From contig NZ_LMOV01000023.1 of assembly GCF_001424265.1 (NCBI RefSeq), forward strand, positions 63,292-127,291: a stretch of DNA of 64,000 bases. Direction: 5' to 3'. Shown in pieces: positions 1-9,731 of this stretch. The notes under the pieces were generated by a model that saw nothing but the letters and a program-made list of their open reading frames with translations, had not been told where the DNA came from and did no database searches. Each line of letters begins with the position of its first letter. Position 1 is the first letter of the stretch. The translations under genes and the position numbers were made by a program. This stretch comes from Acidovorax sp. Leaf160. GTDB lineage: Bacteria; Pseudomonadota; Gammaproteobacteria; Burkholderiales; Burkholderiaceae_C.

Positions 1-484
1 GGATCTCGCTGATGCAGTGCCCGTTGACGTGGATCACGGCGGCCAGCTGCCGCTTGACGACCGCCTCGGTCTGCCCTGCTTCGCGCTCGGCCAGCGTTTC
101 GCCCACGCAGACGATGGGCGTGATGCCCGCTGCCAGGGCACGCTGGGCCTTGGCCGCCACGACCGCGTCGGTTTCGCCGTGGTACTGACGGCGCTCCGAA
201 TGGCCCACCAGTGCATAGCGCGCGCCGAAGTCGCGCAGCATGGCTGCCGAGATCTCTCCCGTGAAGGCACCTGACTCGTGCTCCGACACATCCTGCGCCG
301 CCAAGGCGATGCCGGACCCTGCCGTCAGCGACTGCACCTGCGCCAGATACGCCGCCGGAACCGCCACCGCCACGTCGCAGCCCGGCTGCGATGCCAGCCC
401 GTCGCGCAACGCCTTCAGCAGGGCCTCGTTCGCGGCGAGGCCGCCGTTCATCTTCCAATTGCCGGCAATGAGCTTCTTTTTCAT
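1..484 (-). CDS. tpiA: Triosephosphate isomerase (3' part beyond the window)
   Basis: Interconverts dihydroxyacetone phosphate and glyceraldehyde 3-phosphate in glycolysis and gluconeogenesis, in the cytoplasm. The visible 161 codons read as the N-terminal two thirds of the TIM barrel: NWKMN with the substrate-binding Lys11, GHSERR with the electrophilic His95, and a CVGE motif at 126-129. The catalytic Glu and the phosphate-binding loop lie beyond the left edge. The ATG overlaps the stop of the upstream oxidoreductase gene by 4 bp (ATGA), so the two are translationally coupled. In related Burkholderiales secG and the nuo operon often follow, but that is not visible here. Confidence 0.97.
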   Translation of the reverse strand, partial: MKKKLIAGNWKMNGGLAANEALLKALRDGLASQPGCDVAVAVPAAYLAQVQSLTAGSGIALAAQDVSEHESGAFTGEISAAMLRDFGARYALVGHSERRQYHGETDAVVAAKAQRALAAGITPIVCVGETLAEREAGQTEAVVKRQLAAVIHVNGHCISEI

Positions 485-1485
485 GCGGTCCACGTCAAGA
501 CAATCTTGCCGATGTGTTGATTCGATTCCATCAAGGTGTGGGCCTGCGCGGCATCGCCAGCGTCCAGCGTGCTGTGGATCACGGGGCGCACGGCACCGGA
601 TTCGAGCAGCGGCCAGACTTCCTTGCGCAGCGCGCGGGCGATCGCACCCTTGAATTCCACCGAGCGGGGACGCAGTGTCGATCCGGTGATGGTGAGCCGC
701 TTGCGCAGCACCAGGCTGGCGTTGAACTCGGCCTTCACGCCACCCTGCACAGCGATGATGACCAGCCGGCCGTCTTCGGCCAGGCATTCCACCTCGCGCT
801 GGACATAGTCGCCCGCCACCATGTCCAGGATCACGTCGACGCCGCGGCCCTGCGTGATGCGCTGGATCTCGGCGACGAAGTCGTGCGTCTTGTAATTGAT
901 GGCATGGTGGGCGCCCAGCGCCAGGCAAGCGGCGCATTTGTCGTCGCTGCCGGCGGTCACCACCACCGTGGCGCCACGCGCCCGCGCAAGCTGGATGGCC
1001 GTCACCCCGATGCCGCTGCTGCCGCCCTGGATGAGCAGCACCTCGCCCGCCTGCAGGCGGCCGCGGTCGAAGACGTTGCTCCACACGGTGAAGAACGTTT
1101 CCGGCAGCGATGCCGCCTCGACGTCGCTCAGGTTGGCAGGCACGGGCAGGCACTGCTCGACCGGCGCCACGCACCACTCGGCATAGCCGCCGCCCGCCAG
1201 CAGCGCGCAGACGCGGTCGCCGATGCGCAGGCCGGCTTGCGCCAGCGTCTCGGCTTCGCCGCCCTCGACCACACCGGCCACTTCCAGACCGGGAAGGTCC
1301 GAACTGCCCGGCGGCGGTGCGTAGTGGCCCTTGCGCTGCAGCACGTCCGGGCGATTGATGCCGCTGGCCGCCACGCGGATCAGCAGCTCGCCCGGACCCG
1401 GCGTAGGCACGGGCCGCTCGCCCAGTTTCAGTCCTTCAGGCGGACCGAAAGCCGTGATTTCCACGGCGCGCATGACTCGGTTCAT
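481..1485 (-). CDS. NAD(P)H-quinone oxidoreductase, PIG3/zeta-crystallin type
   Basis: Medium-chain dehydrogenase/reductase that probably passes electrons from NADPH to quinones. 334 aa from an ATG preceded by an AAGG ribosome site; an in-frame ATG 17 codons upstream gives a non-conserved extension and was rejected. The N-terminal GroES-like domain (about 10-125) starts MRAVEI and contains [10 protein letters not shown] and GLEVAG. The Rossmann domain has QGGSSGIG at about 153-160. The zinc-binding cysteine cluster of true alcohol dehydrogenases is absent, as expected for quinone reductases. Downstream end overlaps tpiA; upstream lies pnp. The physiological substrate cannot be told from sequence. 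Confidence 0.9.
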   Translation of the reverse strand: MNRVMRAVEITAFGPPEGLKLGERPVPTPGPGELLIRVAASGINRPDVLQRKGHYAPPPGSSDLPGLEVAGVVEGGEAETLAQAGLRIGDRVCALLAGGGYAEWCVAPVEQCLPVPANLSDVEAASLPETFFTVWSNVFDRGRLQAGEVLLIQGGSSGIGVTAIQLARARGATVVVTAGSDDKCAACLALGAHHAINYKTHDFVAEIQRITQGRGVDVILDMVAGDYVQREVECLAEDGRLVIIAVQGGVKAEFNASLVLRKRLTITGSTLRPRSVEFKGAIARALRKEVWPLLESGAVRPVIHSTLDAGDAAQAHTLMESNQHIGKIVLTWTA

Positions 1486-1564
1486 CGGGATGACCTTGTA
1501 GAGGATCGAAAAACAGCTCCGGCGCTTGTCAAACAAGCGCCGGATGCCATCATTTCAGGAGCAA

Positions 1565-3793
1565 TCAGCCGTTGAACTGGCCGCTGTCGGCGCCTGGCGC
1601 GGCGTGTTGCTGCTGCTGCGCCTCGGCACGGCCGCCATCACGGCGCTCGCCGCGGTCCTGGCGCTCGGCACGCTCGGGACGGCCGCCCTGGTCGCCTGCG
1701 GGGCGGTCCAGCAGCGCCTTCATGGACAGCTTGACGCGACCCTTCTCGTCCGTCTCCAGCACCTTGACCTTGACGATCTGGCCTTCGGTCAGGTAGTCGG
1801 TGACCTTTTCCACGCGCTCGTGGGCGATCTGGCTGATGTGCAGCAGGCCGTCCTTGCCGGGCAGCAGGTTGATCAGCGCGCCGAAGTCCAGGATCTTGAC
1901 GATCGGGCCTTCGTAGATCTTGCCGATCTCGACTTCGGCCGTGATCTGCTCGATGCGCTTCTTCGCGGCTTCGGCCTTGTCGCCGTCGGTGGCGGCGATG
2001 GTGATGGTGCCGTCTTCGTCGATGTTGATCTGGCAGCCGGTTTCTTCGGTCAGTGCGCGGATCACGGATCCACCCTTGCCGATCACGTCACGGATCTTCT
2101 CGGGGTTGATCTTCATCGTGTAGAGCTTGGGCGCGAAATCGGACACTTCGGTCTTGGCTTCGCCCATGGCTTCCTGCATCTTGCCCAGGATGTGCATGCG
2201 CGCTTCCTTGGCCTGGGCCAGGGCGACCTGCATGATTTCCTTGGTGATGCCCTGGATCTTGATGTCCATCTGCAGCGCGGTGATGCCGGTGGTGGTGCCG
2301 GCCACCTTGAAGTCCATGTCGCCCAGGTGATCTTCATCGCCCAGGATGTCGGTCAGCACGGCGAAGCGGTTGTCTTCCTTGATCAGGCCCATGGCGATGC
2401 CGGCCACGTGGGCCTTCATCGGCACGCCGGCGTCCATCATCGACAGGCAGCCGCCGCAGACCGAAGCCATGGACGAGGAGCCGTTCGATTCGGTGATTTC
2501 CGACACCACGCGGATGGTGTAGGGGAATTCTTCCTTCGTCGGCAGCACGGCGACGAGCGCGCGCTTGGCCAGGCGACCGTGGCCGATTTCGCGGCGCTTG
2601 GTGGAACCCATGCGGCCCACTTCGCCGGTGGCAAAGGGAGGCATGTTGTAGTGGAACATGAAGCGGTCTTCGAACTCGCCGGCCAGCGCGTCGATGCGCT
2701 GCGCGTCGCGCTCGGTGCCCAGCGTGGAGATCACCAGCGCCTGGGTTTCGCCGCGCGTGAACAGGGCCGAGCCGTGCGTGCGGGGCAGCACGGAGTTGCG
2801 GATCTCGATGGGGCGCACGGTGCGGGTGTCGCGGCCGTCGATGCGGGGCTCGCCGGCCAGGATCTGGCTGCGGACGATCTTCGATTCGATGGCGAACAGC
2901 AGGTCACCCACCTTGCCGGCATCGAACGGCTCGCCGCTTTCCTTCAGCGCGGCCATCACGCTGGCGTTGGCTTCGCGCAGGGCTTGCGTGCGGGCCTGCT
3001 TGCTGCGGATCTGGTAGACGGCGCGCAGCTTTTCTTCGGCCAGGCCCTTGACCTTGGCGACGAAGGCTTCGTCTTCGGCGGGCGCTTGCCAGTCCCACAC
3101 GGGCTTGCCGGCGTCGCGCACCAGTTCATGGATGGCGTTGATGGCGATGTTGGCTTGCTCGTGGCCGAACACCACGCCACCCAGCATGATTTCTTCGCTG
3201 AGTTGCTGGGCTTCGGATTCGACCATCAACACGGCCGCTTCGGTGCCGGCGACGACCAGGTCCATCTGCGAATTCTTGCGGGCGGTCTGGCCCGGGTTCA
3301 GCACGTATTCGCCGTTGATGTAGCCCACGCGCGCGGCGCCGATGGGGCCGGCGAACGGGATGCCGGAGATGGCCAGCGCAGCGCTCACGCCGATCATGGC
3401 GGCGATGTCGGCATCGACTTCAGGGTTGAGCGACACGGTGTGGATCACCACGTGCACTTCGTTCAGGAAGCCTTCGGGGAACAGCGGGCGGATCGGGCGG
3501 TCGATCAGGCGGCTGGTCAGGGTTTCGTGTTCGCTGGGCTTGGCTTCACGCTTGAAGAAGCTGCCGGGGATCTTGCCGGCGGCGTAGGTCTTCTCGATGT
3601 AGTCCACGGTCAGCGGGAAGAAGTCCTGGCCGGGCTTGGCCGACTTGGAGGCTGCCACGGTGGCGAGGATGACGGTGCCGTCGATCTCGACCAGCACGGC
3701 GCCGTTGGCCTGGCGGGCGATTTCGCCGGTTTCCATGACGACGGTCTTGTCGCCCCACTGGAAGGACTTGGTGACTTTGTTGAAGATGGTCAT
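1565..3793 (-). CDS. pnp: Polyribonucleotide nucleotidyltransferase (PNPase)
   Basis: Phosphorolytic 3'-5' exoribonuclease of the RNA degradosome. 742 aa: first RNase PH domain with [11 protein letters not shown] near residue 100, an alpha-helical linker, second RNase PH domain with the conserved [12 protein letters not shown] region, then a KH domain with GKGGSVIR and an S1 domain ending in VKLSMKALL. The last 45 or so residues are a charged Arg/Gly/Gln-rich tail not found in the 711-aa E. coli enzyme. ATG is preceded by AGGAAA. It follows rpsO, the widespread bacterial order, and its leader carries a long stem-loop (see 3873-3922) where E. coli pnp has its RNase III autoregulatory hairpin. 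Confidence 0.98.
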   Translation of the reverse strand: MTIFNKVTKSFQWGDKTVVMETGEIARQANGAVLVEIDGTVILATVAASKSAKPGQDFFPLTVDYIEKTYAAGKIPGSFFKREAKPSEHETLTSRLIDRPIRPLFPEGFLNEVHVVIHTVSLNPEVDADIAAMIGVSAALAISGIPFAGPIGAARVGYINGEYVLNPGQTARKNSQMDLVVAGTEAAVLMVESEAQQLSEEIMLGGVVFGHEQANIAINAIHELVRDAGKPVWDWQAPAEDEAFVAKVKGLAEEKLRAVYQIRSKQARTQALREANASVMAALKESGEPFDAGKVGDLLFAIESKIVRSQILAGEPRIDGRDTRTVRPIEIRNSVLPRTHGSALFTRGETQALVISTLGTERDAQRIDALAGEFEDRFMFHYNMPPFATGEVGRMGSTKRREIGHGRLAKRALVAVLPTKEEFPYTIRVVSEITESNGSSSMASVCGGCLSMMDAGVPMKAHVAGIAMGLIKEDNRFAVLTDILGDEDHLGDMDFKVAGTTTGITALQMDIKIQGITKEIMQVALAQAKEARMHILGKMQEAMGEAKTEVSDFAPKLYTMKINPEKIRDVIGKGGSVIRALTEETGCQINIDEDGTITIAATDGDKAEAAKKRIEQITAEVEIGKIYEGPIVKILDFGALINLLPGKDGLLHISQIAHERVEKVTDYLTEGQIVKVKVLETDEKGRVKLSMKALLDRPAGDQGGRPERAERQDRGERRDGGRAEAQQQQHAAPGADSGQFNG

Positions 3794-3806
3794 GCGTATT
3801 TCCTAT

Positions 3807-3861
3807 GCTTCGGTTTTGATAGCTGGCTGCGTAGAGCCAGCAAGGGCCGGAGACCAAATCA
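3807..3861 (+). repeat. Interspersed palindromic repeat, copy 1 (pnp leader)
   Basis: Degenerate copy of the repeat family described in the findings: GCT...ATAGC half-palindrome at 3807-3823, then GCTGGCT/AGCCAGC at 3822-3841 (7-bp stem, 6-nt loop), then AGGGCC and an AAATC tail. It lies in the 217-bp rpsO-pnp spacer, inside the pnp 5' leader, just upstream of the pnp ribosome site. Confidence 0.5.
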
Positions 3862-3872
3862 GAACACGATGC

Positions 3873-3922
3873 CATTCCAGTGGGCCTGGGGCCCGGGCAC
3901 GGAACCCAGGACCATTGGAATG
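3873..3922 (-). promoter_or_regulatory. Long stem-loop in pnp leader, candidate RNase III/PNPase autoregulatory site
   Basis: Arms 3873-3890 and 3905-3922 are inverted repeats 18 nt long with two mismatches, closing a loop of about 14 nt. The structure sits after the rpsO terminator and 80 nt before pnp, on the pnp strand, with no T-run. In E. coli a hairpin at the equivalent position is cut by RNase III and degraded by PNPase to limit its own synthesis; the same role here is inferred from position and shape. Confidence 0.55.
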
Positions 3923-3957
3923 ACACAGCTTCGCTCTGCTTATGGCGACTCCGAAGT

Positions 3958-3993
3958 AAAAAACGCCTGAGCTAGCGTGCTAACCCAGGCGTT
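3958..3993 (-). terminator. Rho-independent terminator of rpsO
   Basis: On the minus strand AAACGCCTG pairs with CAGGCGTTT, an inner GTTAGC/GCTAGC extends the stem, and a T6 tract follows. It begins about 18 nt after the rpsO stop, so most rpsO transcripts should end here, with read-through or a separate promoter feeding pnp. Confidence 0.85.
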
Positions 3994-4010
3994 TCGGCAT
4001 GCGTATGCGC

Positions 4011-4277
4011 TTACTTGCGCAGACCCAGCTTGGCGATCAGCGCCGTGTAACGGTCAGCGTCCTTGGCCTTCAGGTAGTCCAGCAGCTTGCGGCGGCGGCT
4101 CACCATGCGCAGCAGGCCGCGGCGACCGTGGTGGTCCTTGGCGTGTTGCTTGAAGTGGGGGGTCAGCTCGTTGATACGGGCGGTCAGCAGTGCGACTTGC
4201 ACTTCTGGGCTGCCGGTGTCGTTGGCGGCGCGGGCGTTGGCCTTGACGACTTCGGCCTTGACGGAGGATGCGATCAT
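4011..4277 (-). CDS. rpsO: 30S ribosomal protein S15
   Basis: Primary-binding protein of the small ribosomal subunit central domain. 88 aa, the usual S15 length, with the conserved [34 protein letters not shown] and final LGLRK stretches. The start is the ATG after AAAGGAAAT; an in-frame extension to 4409 has no S15 similarity and was rejected. A strong terminator follows at once, then pnp. S15 autoregulation through an mRNA pseudoknot is known in other bacteria, but the leader here was not resolved. Confidence 0.98.
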   Translation of the reverse strand: MIASSVKAEVVKANARAANDTGSPEVQVALLTARINELTPHFKQHAKDHHGRRGLLRMVSRRRKLLDYLKAKDADRYTALIAKLGLRK

Positions 4278-4419
4278 TGGATTTCCTTTGTATGGAGGCG
4301 GGCCGCCCGATTCGCACCTGAAAGAGCGAATCGCAGTGGCGGCTGGCACCCCCGGTTTACTTGCGCTGGCGGCTGGAACGGCCACCGGCGTGCGTCTTGC
4401 ACCATGCAAAACCGGCCGA

Positions 4420-5577
4420 TTATAACCCGAGCCATTTTTTCAGGCGCCCCACCCCTTCCACCAGGCGGCCCGTGTCCTGCGAGGCGAAGCACCAGCGCAG
4501 CCAGCCCTCGGCTTCATCGGCGAAAGCCACGCCCGGCGCCAGGCCCAGGCCGGCTTCGGCCACCAGCCGCTTGGCCAGCGCCAGCGAGTCGGCCTGGCCT
4601 TCCAGCCGGAAGAACGCGTACATGCCGCCCTTGGCCGGCGCGACGGAAACCCCGGGCAGCGCCTGCAGAAGCGGCACCAGCGTGTCGCGGCAGTTGCGCA
4701 GGTGGGCCACCACGCGGGGCGTGATGTCGGCCTCGTGCGCGAGCGCGGCCAGGCCGGCGCGCTGGGTGAAGACGCTGACGCAGGAAGTGTTGAACTCCAC
4801 CAGCTTGCCCATCTGGGGTGTGAGCGTCGGCGGCATCACCAGCCAGCCCAGGCGCCAGCCCGTCATGAGGAAGCTCTTGGAAAAGCTTTGCACCACCACC
4901 AGCCGGTCGTCCGGCGTGGCGATGTCGAGGAAGCTGGGAGCGCAGGCGTTGGGCGTCGGCTCGTAATAGAGGCGTTCGTAGACCTCATCGGCCAGGATCC
5001 AGGTGCCCGTGCCGCGGCAGTGCTGCAGGAGGGTGCGCTGTTCTTCGGCCGACAGCGTCCAGCCGGTCGGGTTGTTGGGTGCATTCAGCACCAGCAGGCG
5101 GGTGGCTGGAGTGATGGCGGCCAGCAGTGCAGCCATGTCCAGCGCCCAGGCGCCGTCGGCCTGCGGAATGAGCGGCACGCAGCGCAGGCGCGCGCCCATC
5201 ACCAGGGGTTGGGCCGTCAGATTGGGCCAGACCGGGGTGACCGCAACCACTTCGTCGCCCGCATCGAGCAGCGCCTGCATGGCCAGCATGAGCGCATTCA
5301 CGCCGCCCGAGGTGATGGCGATGCGGTCCATGCCCACGGCGCCGTGCAGCCGGCTGGCATAGGCGGCGACCTGTTCGCGCAGCTCAGCCAGGCCCAGGTT
5401 GTGGGAGTAGAAGGTTTCGCCGCGCTGCAACGATGCGACTGCGGCATCGCGGATGACCTGCGGCGTGGTTTCGTCGCTTTCGCCGAACCAGAAGGGCAGC
5501 ACGTCGCTGCGGCCCATGCCGGCGTTGGCAACTTCACGGATACGGGATTCCTGCAGGGTGGCGAGGGTGGCGCGCAT
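4420..5577 (-). CDS. PLP-dependent class I/II aminotransferase
   Basis: Cytoplasmic fold-type I aminotransferase, 385 aa. Visible landmarks: substrate region [17 protein letters not shown] (cofactor Asn), LADEVYERL, the Schiff-base lysine in [15 protein letters not shown] (Lys234), and a C-terminal RWCFA where the substrate-carboxylate Arg is expected. It resembles aspartate/alanine-type enzymes, but the amino acid specificity cannot be assigned. It stands alone between rpsO and a divergently read small secreted protein. Confidence 0.88.
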   Translation of the reverse strand: MRATLATLQESRIREVANAGMGRSDVLPFWFGESDETTPQVIRDAAVASLQRGETFYSHNLGLAELREQVAAYASRLHGAVGMDRIAITSGGVNALMLAMQALLDAGDEVVAVTPVWPNLTAQPLVMGARLRCVPLIPQADGAWALDMAALLAAITPATRLLVLNAPNNPTGWTLSAEEQRTLLQHCRGTGTWILADEVYERLYYEPTPNACAPSFLDIATPDDRLVVVQSFSKSFLMTGWRLGWLVMPPTLTPQMGKLVEFNTSCVSVFTQRAGLAALAHEADITPRVVAHLRNCRDTLVPLLQALPGVSVAPAKGGMYAFFRLEGQADSLALAKRLVAEAGLGLAPGVAFADEAEGWLRWCFASQDTGRLVEGVGRLKKWLGL

Positions 5578-5698
5578 GGATCGAACGAATGAGAACGGAG
5601 GGAAGCCCGGGAATGTAGCGGAAGGTCAAACGCTCACGCCAACCTGCGCGGCTGTGCGGGCACCGCCTATATTGCAGCGAGGGAGGAAGAAAACGATC

Positions 5699-6010
5699 AT
5701 GACCCGAAACCCACTGCTCCACACGGTCGCCCTGGCTGCGTTCATCGCGCTGCCGGGCTGGGCCCCTGCCGACGCGACGGCAGCGGCCCCATCAGCAGCC
5801 CGCAGCGCCGCCCAGGAGGAACGGGCCGCCAGGACACCCAGGGCGCCCCGGGCGCCTAAGGCCGCCAAGGCAGCGAAGCAAGGCGGTGTGCGCATCCAGC
5901 CTTCGCAGAACCATTCGGGCGAGAGCAGCGCCGAGCGCGACCGCCGGTTGCTGCGCGAATGCCGGGGCCTGCCCAATGCGGGGGCGTGCCGGGGCTACGC
6001 GCAGCCCTGA
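5699..6010 (+). CDS. Small secreted Ala/Arg/Lys-rich protein of unknown function
   Basis: 103 aa, not assigned to a known family. ATG at 5699 has a strong GGGAGGAAGAAA ribosome site; a longer in-frame start at 5453 would overlap the aminotransferase and lacks one. Residues 1-28 form a signal peptide (hydrophobic core HTVALAAFIALPG, Ala-rich cleavage region). Residues 40-62 are Arg/Pro/Ala/Lys-rich. The end has two Cys (CRGLP and ACRGY), so a disulfide in the periplasm is possible. A housekeeping periplasmic protein is a reasonable guess, nothing more. Confidence 0.6.
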   Translation: MTRNPLLHTVALAAFIALPGWAPADATAAAPSAARSAAQEERAARTPRAPRAPKAAKAAKQGGVRIQPSQNHSGESSAERDRRLLRECRGLPNAGACRGYAQP

Positions 6011-6154
6011 CGCCCCCCGTCAGCCGCCCTGTCGCTGCCCCGTCGCCGCCCCATCGCCCGTTCGGTCGGCCGCTCTCGGTCAGTGATGGGTCAGCGATGG
6101 GCCAGCGATCGGTCGGCAGACGCGTGGAACGTGCATGCCCGCCGGCTCAGCCCG

Positions 6155-6178
6155 CCCTCAGGCCCTCAGGCCCTCAGG
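6155..6178. repeat. Three tandem copies of CCCTCAGG
   Basis: 8-bp unit repeated three times at the 3' edge of the 2-hydroxyacid dehydrogenase gene; the last unit contains its stop codon, so copy-number change would not alter the protein. No function seen. Confidence 0.7.
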
Positions 6179-7115
6179 CCGGCGCGACCACGCCACGGCC
6201 GGAGAAGTGCCCGTCGGCGTTGGCCAGGAATTGATCGACGCTGCTCTGCACCGCCTCGGGCGACCAGCCGGCCACGTGCGGGGTCAGCAGGACGTTGTCC
6301 AGCCCGGTCAGCGCCTCGGGCGGCGCCGGCTCGCTTTCATACACATCCAGCCCTGCGCCGGCGATGCGGTGCTCGCGCAGCGCGGCCGCGAGGGCGTCGG
6401 TGTCCACCACGCTGCCGCGGGAGATGTTGACGAGGTACCCCTGCGCGCCCAGCGCATTCAGCACGCCGGCATTGATGCGGTGGCGCGTAGCAGCGCCACC
6501 CGGCGTGGCGCAGACCAGCACGTCGCACCAGTCGGCCAGGGCTTCCAGGCTGTCAAAGTAGCGGTGTTCCACGCCCGGGCGCGGCTGGCGGTTGTGGTAG
6601 CCCACGGGCATGTCGAACCCCGCGGCGCGGCGCGCGATCTTCTGGCCGATGGCACCCAGGCCGAAGATGCCCAGCCGCTTGCCCGAGACGTTGGGCGGCA
6701 GCGGGATCGCCGTGCGCCAGACGCCCTCACGGACCAGCCGGTCCAGCGGGCGCAGGCCGCGGACGACGCCGAGCAGCAGGCCGAAAGCATGGTCGGCGAC
6801 GCAATCGTCATTGGTGCCGGCGCCGGTCGCCACGGTGATGCCCCGTGCGCGCGCCGCCTCCACGTCGATGTTTTCAAAGCCCGCGCCCAGCGCGCACACC
6901 AGTTCCAGCGACGGCATGGCCGCCATCTCCTGGCCGGTGAGGCCGGTGGAGCCGATCGTCAGCACTGCGCGAAAGCGCTCGCCCTGCGTGGCGATGGCGG
7001 CGGTGCGCTCCGCCGCCGTCGGGGCGTAGTGCAGGTCGTAACGCTCGGCGATCTGCGCCTGATGGCCCGGCGACAGGGTGTGGATGACGAGCAGGGGAAT
7101 CTTCGGATCGGTCAC
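6174..7115 (-). CDS. D-isomer specific 2-hydroxyacid dehydrogenase (glyoxylate/hydroxypyruvate reductase type)
   Basis: NAD(P)H-dependent reduction of a 2-keto acid, 313 aa from a GTG preceded by GGAG at 8 nt. An in-frame extension to 7307 runs through a palindromic repeat and matches nothing, so it was rejected. The catalytic triad is present: Arg in NISRGSVVD, Glu in DVYESEP, His in LTPHVAGW. The cofactor loop is GIFGLGAIG. A typical close relative is hydroxypyruvate/glyoxylate reductase, but substrate choice is uncertain. It is a single gene, divergent from the lipoprotein hydrolase at 7405. Confidence 0.88.
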   Translation of the reverse strand: MTDPKIPLLVIHTLSPGHQAQIAERYDLHYAPTAAERTAAIATQGERFRAVLTIGSTGLTGQEMAAMPSLELVCALGAGFENIDVEAARARGITVATGAGTNDDCVADHAFGLLLGVVRGLRPLDRLVREGVWRTAIPLPPNVSGKRLGIFGLGAIGQKIARRAAGFDMPVGYHNRQPRPGVEHRYFDSLEALADWCDVLVCATPGGAATRHRINAGVLNALGAQGYLVNISRGSVVDTDALAAALREHRIAGAGLDVYESEPAPPEALTGLDNVLLTPHVAGWSPEAVQSSVDQFLANADGHFSGRGVVAPA

Positions 7116-7134
7116 AACATCAACTCCATAATTT

Positions 7135-7195
7135 GCTATGCTTTTTATAGCATAGCGCCAAGACCTGGTGGGCGCTACAGCCCAAAAAGTCCAGA
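7135..7195 (+). repeat. Interspersed palindromic repeat, copy 2
   Basis: GCTATG, six nt, TATAGC as the AT-rich hairpin, then AGCGCC...GGGCGCT as the GC-rich hairpin, then AGCCCAAAAAGTCC. One of the clearest copies. It sits in the 289-bp divergent spacer between the hydroxyacid dehydrogenase and the hydrolase lipoprotein. Confidence 0.75.
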
Positions 7196-7404
7196 AACCA
7201 GATGCGGGGCATGCGGTGGAACCCCCATGGTGTCGATGGTAACCATGCACGAAACTTGCTCGGCCCTTTCCGCAGGCGCCCCGGGCGCGCCCAGGGCGGC
7301 TTTCCACGCCGAATCGTTCCCCCCGAGCGCATCCGGGCTGTCATCCGCGCAACGTCCACAGCCGTTAGCTGAACTTTCCACCGCTTCCCCACTCTGTCCC
7401 ATCC

Positions 7405-8301
7405 ATGATGAAACGCTGGTCCGTTTTTTCCTGCCTCGCATTGGCCATGGCTGTCACGGCGGGCTGCGCCACGCTCGACACCAAGCAGCGTGAATGGATC
7501 TTCCAGCCCAGCGACCGGGCCTGGGGCGGCATGCAGATGACCGATGGCATGCAGGACGTGTGGATCGATTTCCAGTCCACCGTGACGGCACGCGCCGAGA
7601 AGCTGCACGGCCTCTGGATGCCGGCCGAGCAGGCCGACGCGCCGGTGCTGCTGTACCTGCACGGCGCCCGCTGGAACGTCACCGGCTCGGCGCCGCGCAT
7701 CCGACGCATGAACGAGATGGGCTTCTCGGTGCTGGCGGTGGACTACCGCGGCTTCGGCCGCAGCAGCGCGGGCCTGCCCTCGGAATCCACCGCGCTGGAA
7801 GACGCCCACGCCGCCTGGCGCTGGCTGGCCGACAAGGCGCCGCGCAGCGACCGCTACATCTTCGGCCACTCGCTGGGCGGTGCCATCGCCATCGACCTGG
7901 CTGCGCAGGTGCCCGACGAGAAAGGCACCATCGTCGAAGGCACCTTCACCAACATCGCCGAGGTGGTGAGCACCTTCAAGTGGGGCTGGCTGCCGATCTC
8001 GGGGCTGATCACCCAGCGCTTCGAGTCGGCACAGAAGGTGGCGCACATCGGCTCCCCCCTGCTGGTGGTGCATGGCAGCGACGACCGGCTGATCCTGCCG
8101 TCCCTGGGCCGCAAGCTCTACGAGGCGGCGCAGGAGCCCAAGCGTTTCGTGATCGTGGAAGGCGGCACGCACCACAACACGAACGACCTGGGCCAGGATC
8201 AGTACCGCGAGGCGTTGGCCGACTTGTTCAAGCTGCGCCTGCCCGGCGGCGGCGACAGCGGCGCGCAGCAGACGGCTTCGGTGCCCACGCAGCACATCTG
8301 A
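7405..8301 (+). CDS. Lipoprotein alpha/beta hydrolase
   Basis: 298 aa membrane-anchored serine hydrolase. A lipoprotein signal ends in VTAGC with the acylated Cys21, so the enzyme should be attached to the periplasmic face of a membrane. Alpha/beta-hydrolase landmarks: LYLHGARWNV (oxyanion region), DYRGFGRS, nucleophile elbow GHSLGG with Ser156, HGSDDRLI (acid), and EGGTHHNT (His). It resembles YfhR/BEM46-type hydrolases. The substrate, possibly an ester or peptide, is unknown. The gene stands alone, followed by a 180-bp gap before the efflux pump. Confidence 0.85.
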   Translation: MMKRWSVFSCLALAMAVTAGCATLDTKQREWIFQPSDRAWGGMQMTDGMQDVWIDFQSTVTARAEKLHGLWMPAEQADAPVLLYLHGARWNVTGSAPRIRRMNEMGFSVLAVDYRGFGRSSAGLPSESTALEDAHAAWRWLADKAPRSDRYIFGHSLGGAIAIDLAAQVPDEKGTIVEGTFTNIAEVVSTFKWGWLPISGLITQRFESAQKVAHIGSPLLVVHGSDDRLILPSLGRKLYEAAQEPKRFVIVEGGTHHNTNDLGQDQYREALADLFKLRLPGGGDSGAQQTASVPTQHI

Positions 8302-8483
8302 GCAGAGGGCTTCGGGCGGGTCGGCTGACCGCCTGACTGAGCTGGCAGGTGGTTGACCGGTCGCCAGGCGGTTGGCGCGGCGGGCCGGTGCCGTGGCCCG
8401 CCCTCGGCGGCGCGTGCTGCCGCCAGGGGCCGGCGCTCCCGTGCTCTCCCGCTGCGCCGCTCTCTGTTACCCTCGACCGCACC

Positions 8484-9731
8484 ATGTCCGCATCCTCCGC
8501 CGCCCCCGGGTCGGAGCCCTTGCCGAGCACGGCCCTGTCACCCGGCCTGGCCGTCGTCGTGCTGGCCCTGCTGCTGAGCATTCAGCCCGTCACCACCGAC
8601 CTGTACCTGCCCGCCCTGCCCGCGCTCACGCGCAGCCTGGGCGCGAGCGTCTCCTCCGCCCACCTCACCTTGAGCGCGCTGCTGCTGGCCTTCGGCATCT
8701 CGCAGCTGGTGTGGGGGCCGCTGTCGGACCGGTTCGGCCGCCGTCCCGTTCTGCTGGCCGGTCTGGCGGCCTACACGGTCGCTTCGGTGGGCAGCGCCTT
8801 CGCGCCCTCCATGGACCTGCTGGTGGTCTGGCGCACCGCGCAGGGCGCGGCCATGGGCGCGGTGGTGATGTGCGCCCGCGCCATCGTGCGCGACCTTTAC
8901 GCGCCGCTGGCCGGCGCCCGCGCCATGTCGAAGGCGCTGACCGGGCTGGGCCTGGTCGCCTGCCTGTGCGCGCCGCTGGGCGGCCTGTTGACCGAATGGC
9001 TGGGCTGGCGCGCCGCGCTGCTGGTGCTGACCGTCTATGCCATCGGCACGCTCGCCCTGATCGCGCTGCGCCTGCCCGAGACCCTGCAGCGGCGCAACCC
9101 GCGCGCGCTGCATCCGCTAACCCTGGCCCGCACCTGGGCCCACGTTCTCGGCACGCCCACGTTCTGGGCGTTCTCGCTGCTGACCACCGCCAGCTACGGC
9201 GGGCTGTTCACCTTTCTGGCGGCCTCGTCGTTTGCCTTCATCGACGTGCTGGGGCTGTCCCGCACGGCCTATGGCATGGCGCTGCTCTCCACCGCGCTGG
9301 CCTACTTGCTGGGCACGCTGCTGTGCCGGCGGCTGCTGGCGCGCCTGGGGCTGGTGCGCACCGTGGCACTGGCCGGGGCGCTGAGCGCCGCCGGCGGCTG
9401 CGGACTGCTGCTCTACGCGCTGGCGGGCTGGCCGTCGCCCTGGGCGCTGCTGCTGCCGTTCTATCTCTTCATGCTGGGCCACGGCATCCACCAGCCCTGC
9501 GGACAGAGCGGCGCCGTGGGGCCGTTCCCGCAGGCCGCGGGCGTGGCCTCGGCACTCAATGGTTTCATGATGATGCTGGCCGCCTTCGGGGTGGGCGCCT
9601 GGCTGGGCGCACAACCGGGCGGCAGCGTCTGGCCGCTGGTGCAGGGCATTGCCTTCTGGGCGGCGCTGCTGGCCGCCATCGCGTGGACGCTGGTGCCGCG
9701 CTTCGCCGGAGGCCTGCATGCAGCGCGCTGA
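8484..9731 (+). CDS. MFS multidrug efflux transporter, Bcr/CflA family
   Basis: Inner-membrane proton-driven exporter, 415 aa with about 12 hydrophobic segments. MFS motif A is present as [11 protein letters not shown] between TM2 and TM3, and the [10 protein letters not shown] start is typical of Bcr/CflA proteins. The ATG at 8484 was chosen because the in-frame region upstream of it is GC-rich non-coding. Its last 14 bp overlap miaA, which would couple their translation. Natural substrates of this family include bicyclomycin, sulfonamides and cysteine; none can be assigned here. Confidence 0.88.
   Translation: MSASSAAPGSEPLPSTALSPGLAVVVLALLLSIQPVTTDLYLPALPALTRSLGASVSSAHLTLSALLLAFGISQLVWGPLSDRFGRRPVLLAGLAAYTVASVGSAFAPSMDLLVVWRTAQGAAMGAVVMCARAIVRDLYAPLAGARAMSKALTGLGLVACLCAPLGGLLTEWLGWRAALLVLTVYAIGTLALIALRLPETLQRRNPRALHPLTLARTWAHVLGTPTFWAFSLLTTASYGGLFTFLAASSFAFIDVLGLSRTAYGMALLSTALAYLLGTLLCRRLLARLGLVRTVALAGALSAAGGCGLLLYALAGWPSPWALLLPFYLFMLGHGIHQPCGQSGAVGPFPQAAGVASALNGFMMMLAAFGVGAWLGAQPGGSVWPLVQGIAFWAALLAAIAWTLVPRFAGGLHAAR

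Noticed and set aside
1526-3970. 814-codon open frame opposite pnp
   Set aside because: Antisense shadow of a GC-rich gene: His/Asp/Gly/Leu-rich translation without domains, while the other strand encodes full-length PNPase.
7116-7307. N-terminal extension of the 2-hydroxyacid dehydrogenase
   Set aside because: The extension reads through a palindromic repeat copy, and a GTG with a good ribosome site starts the conserved protein.
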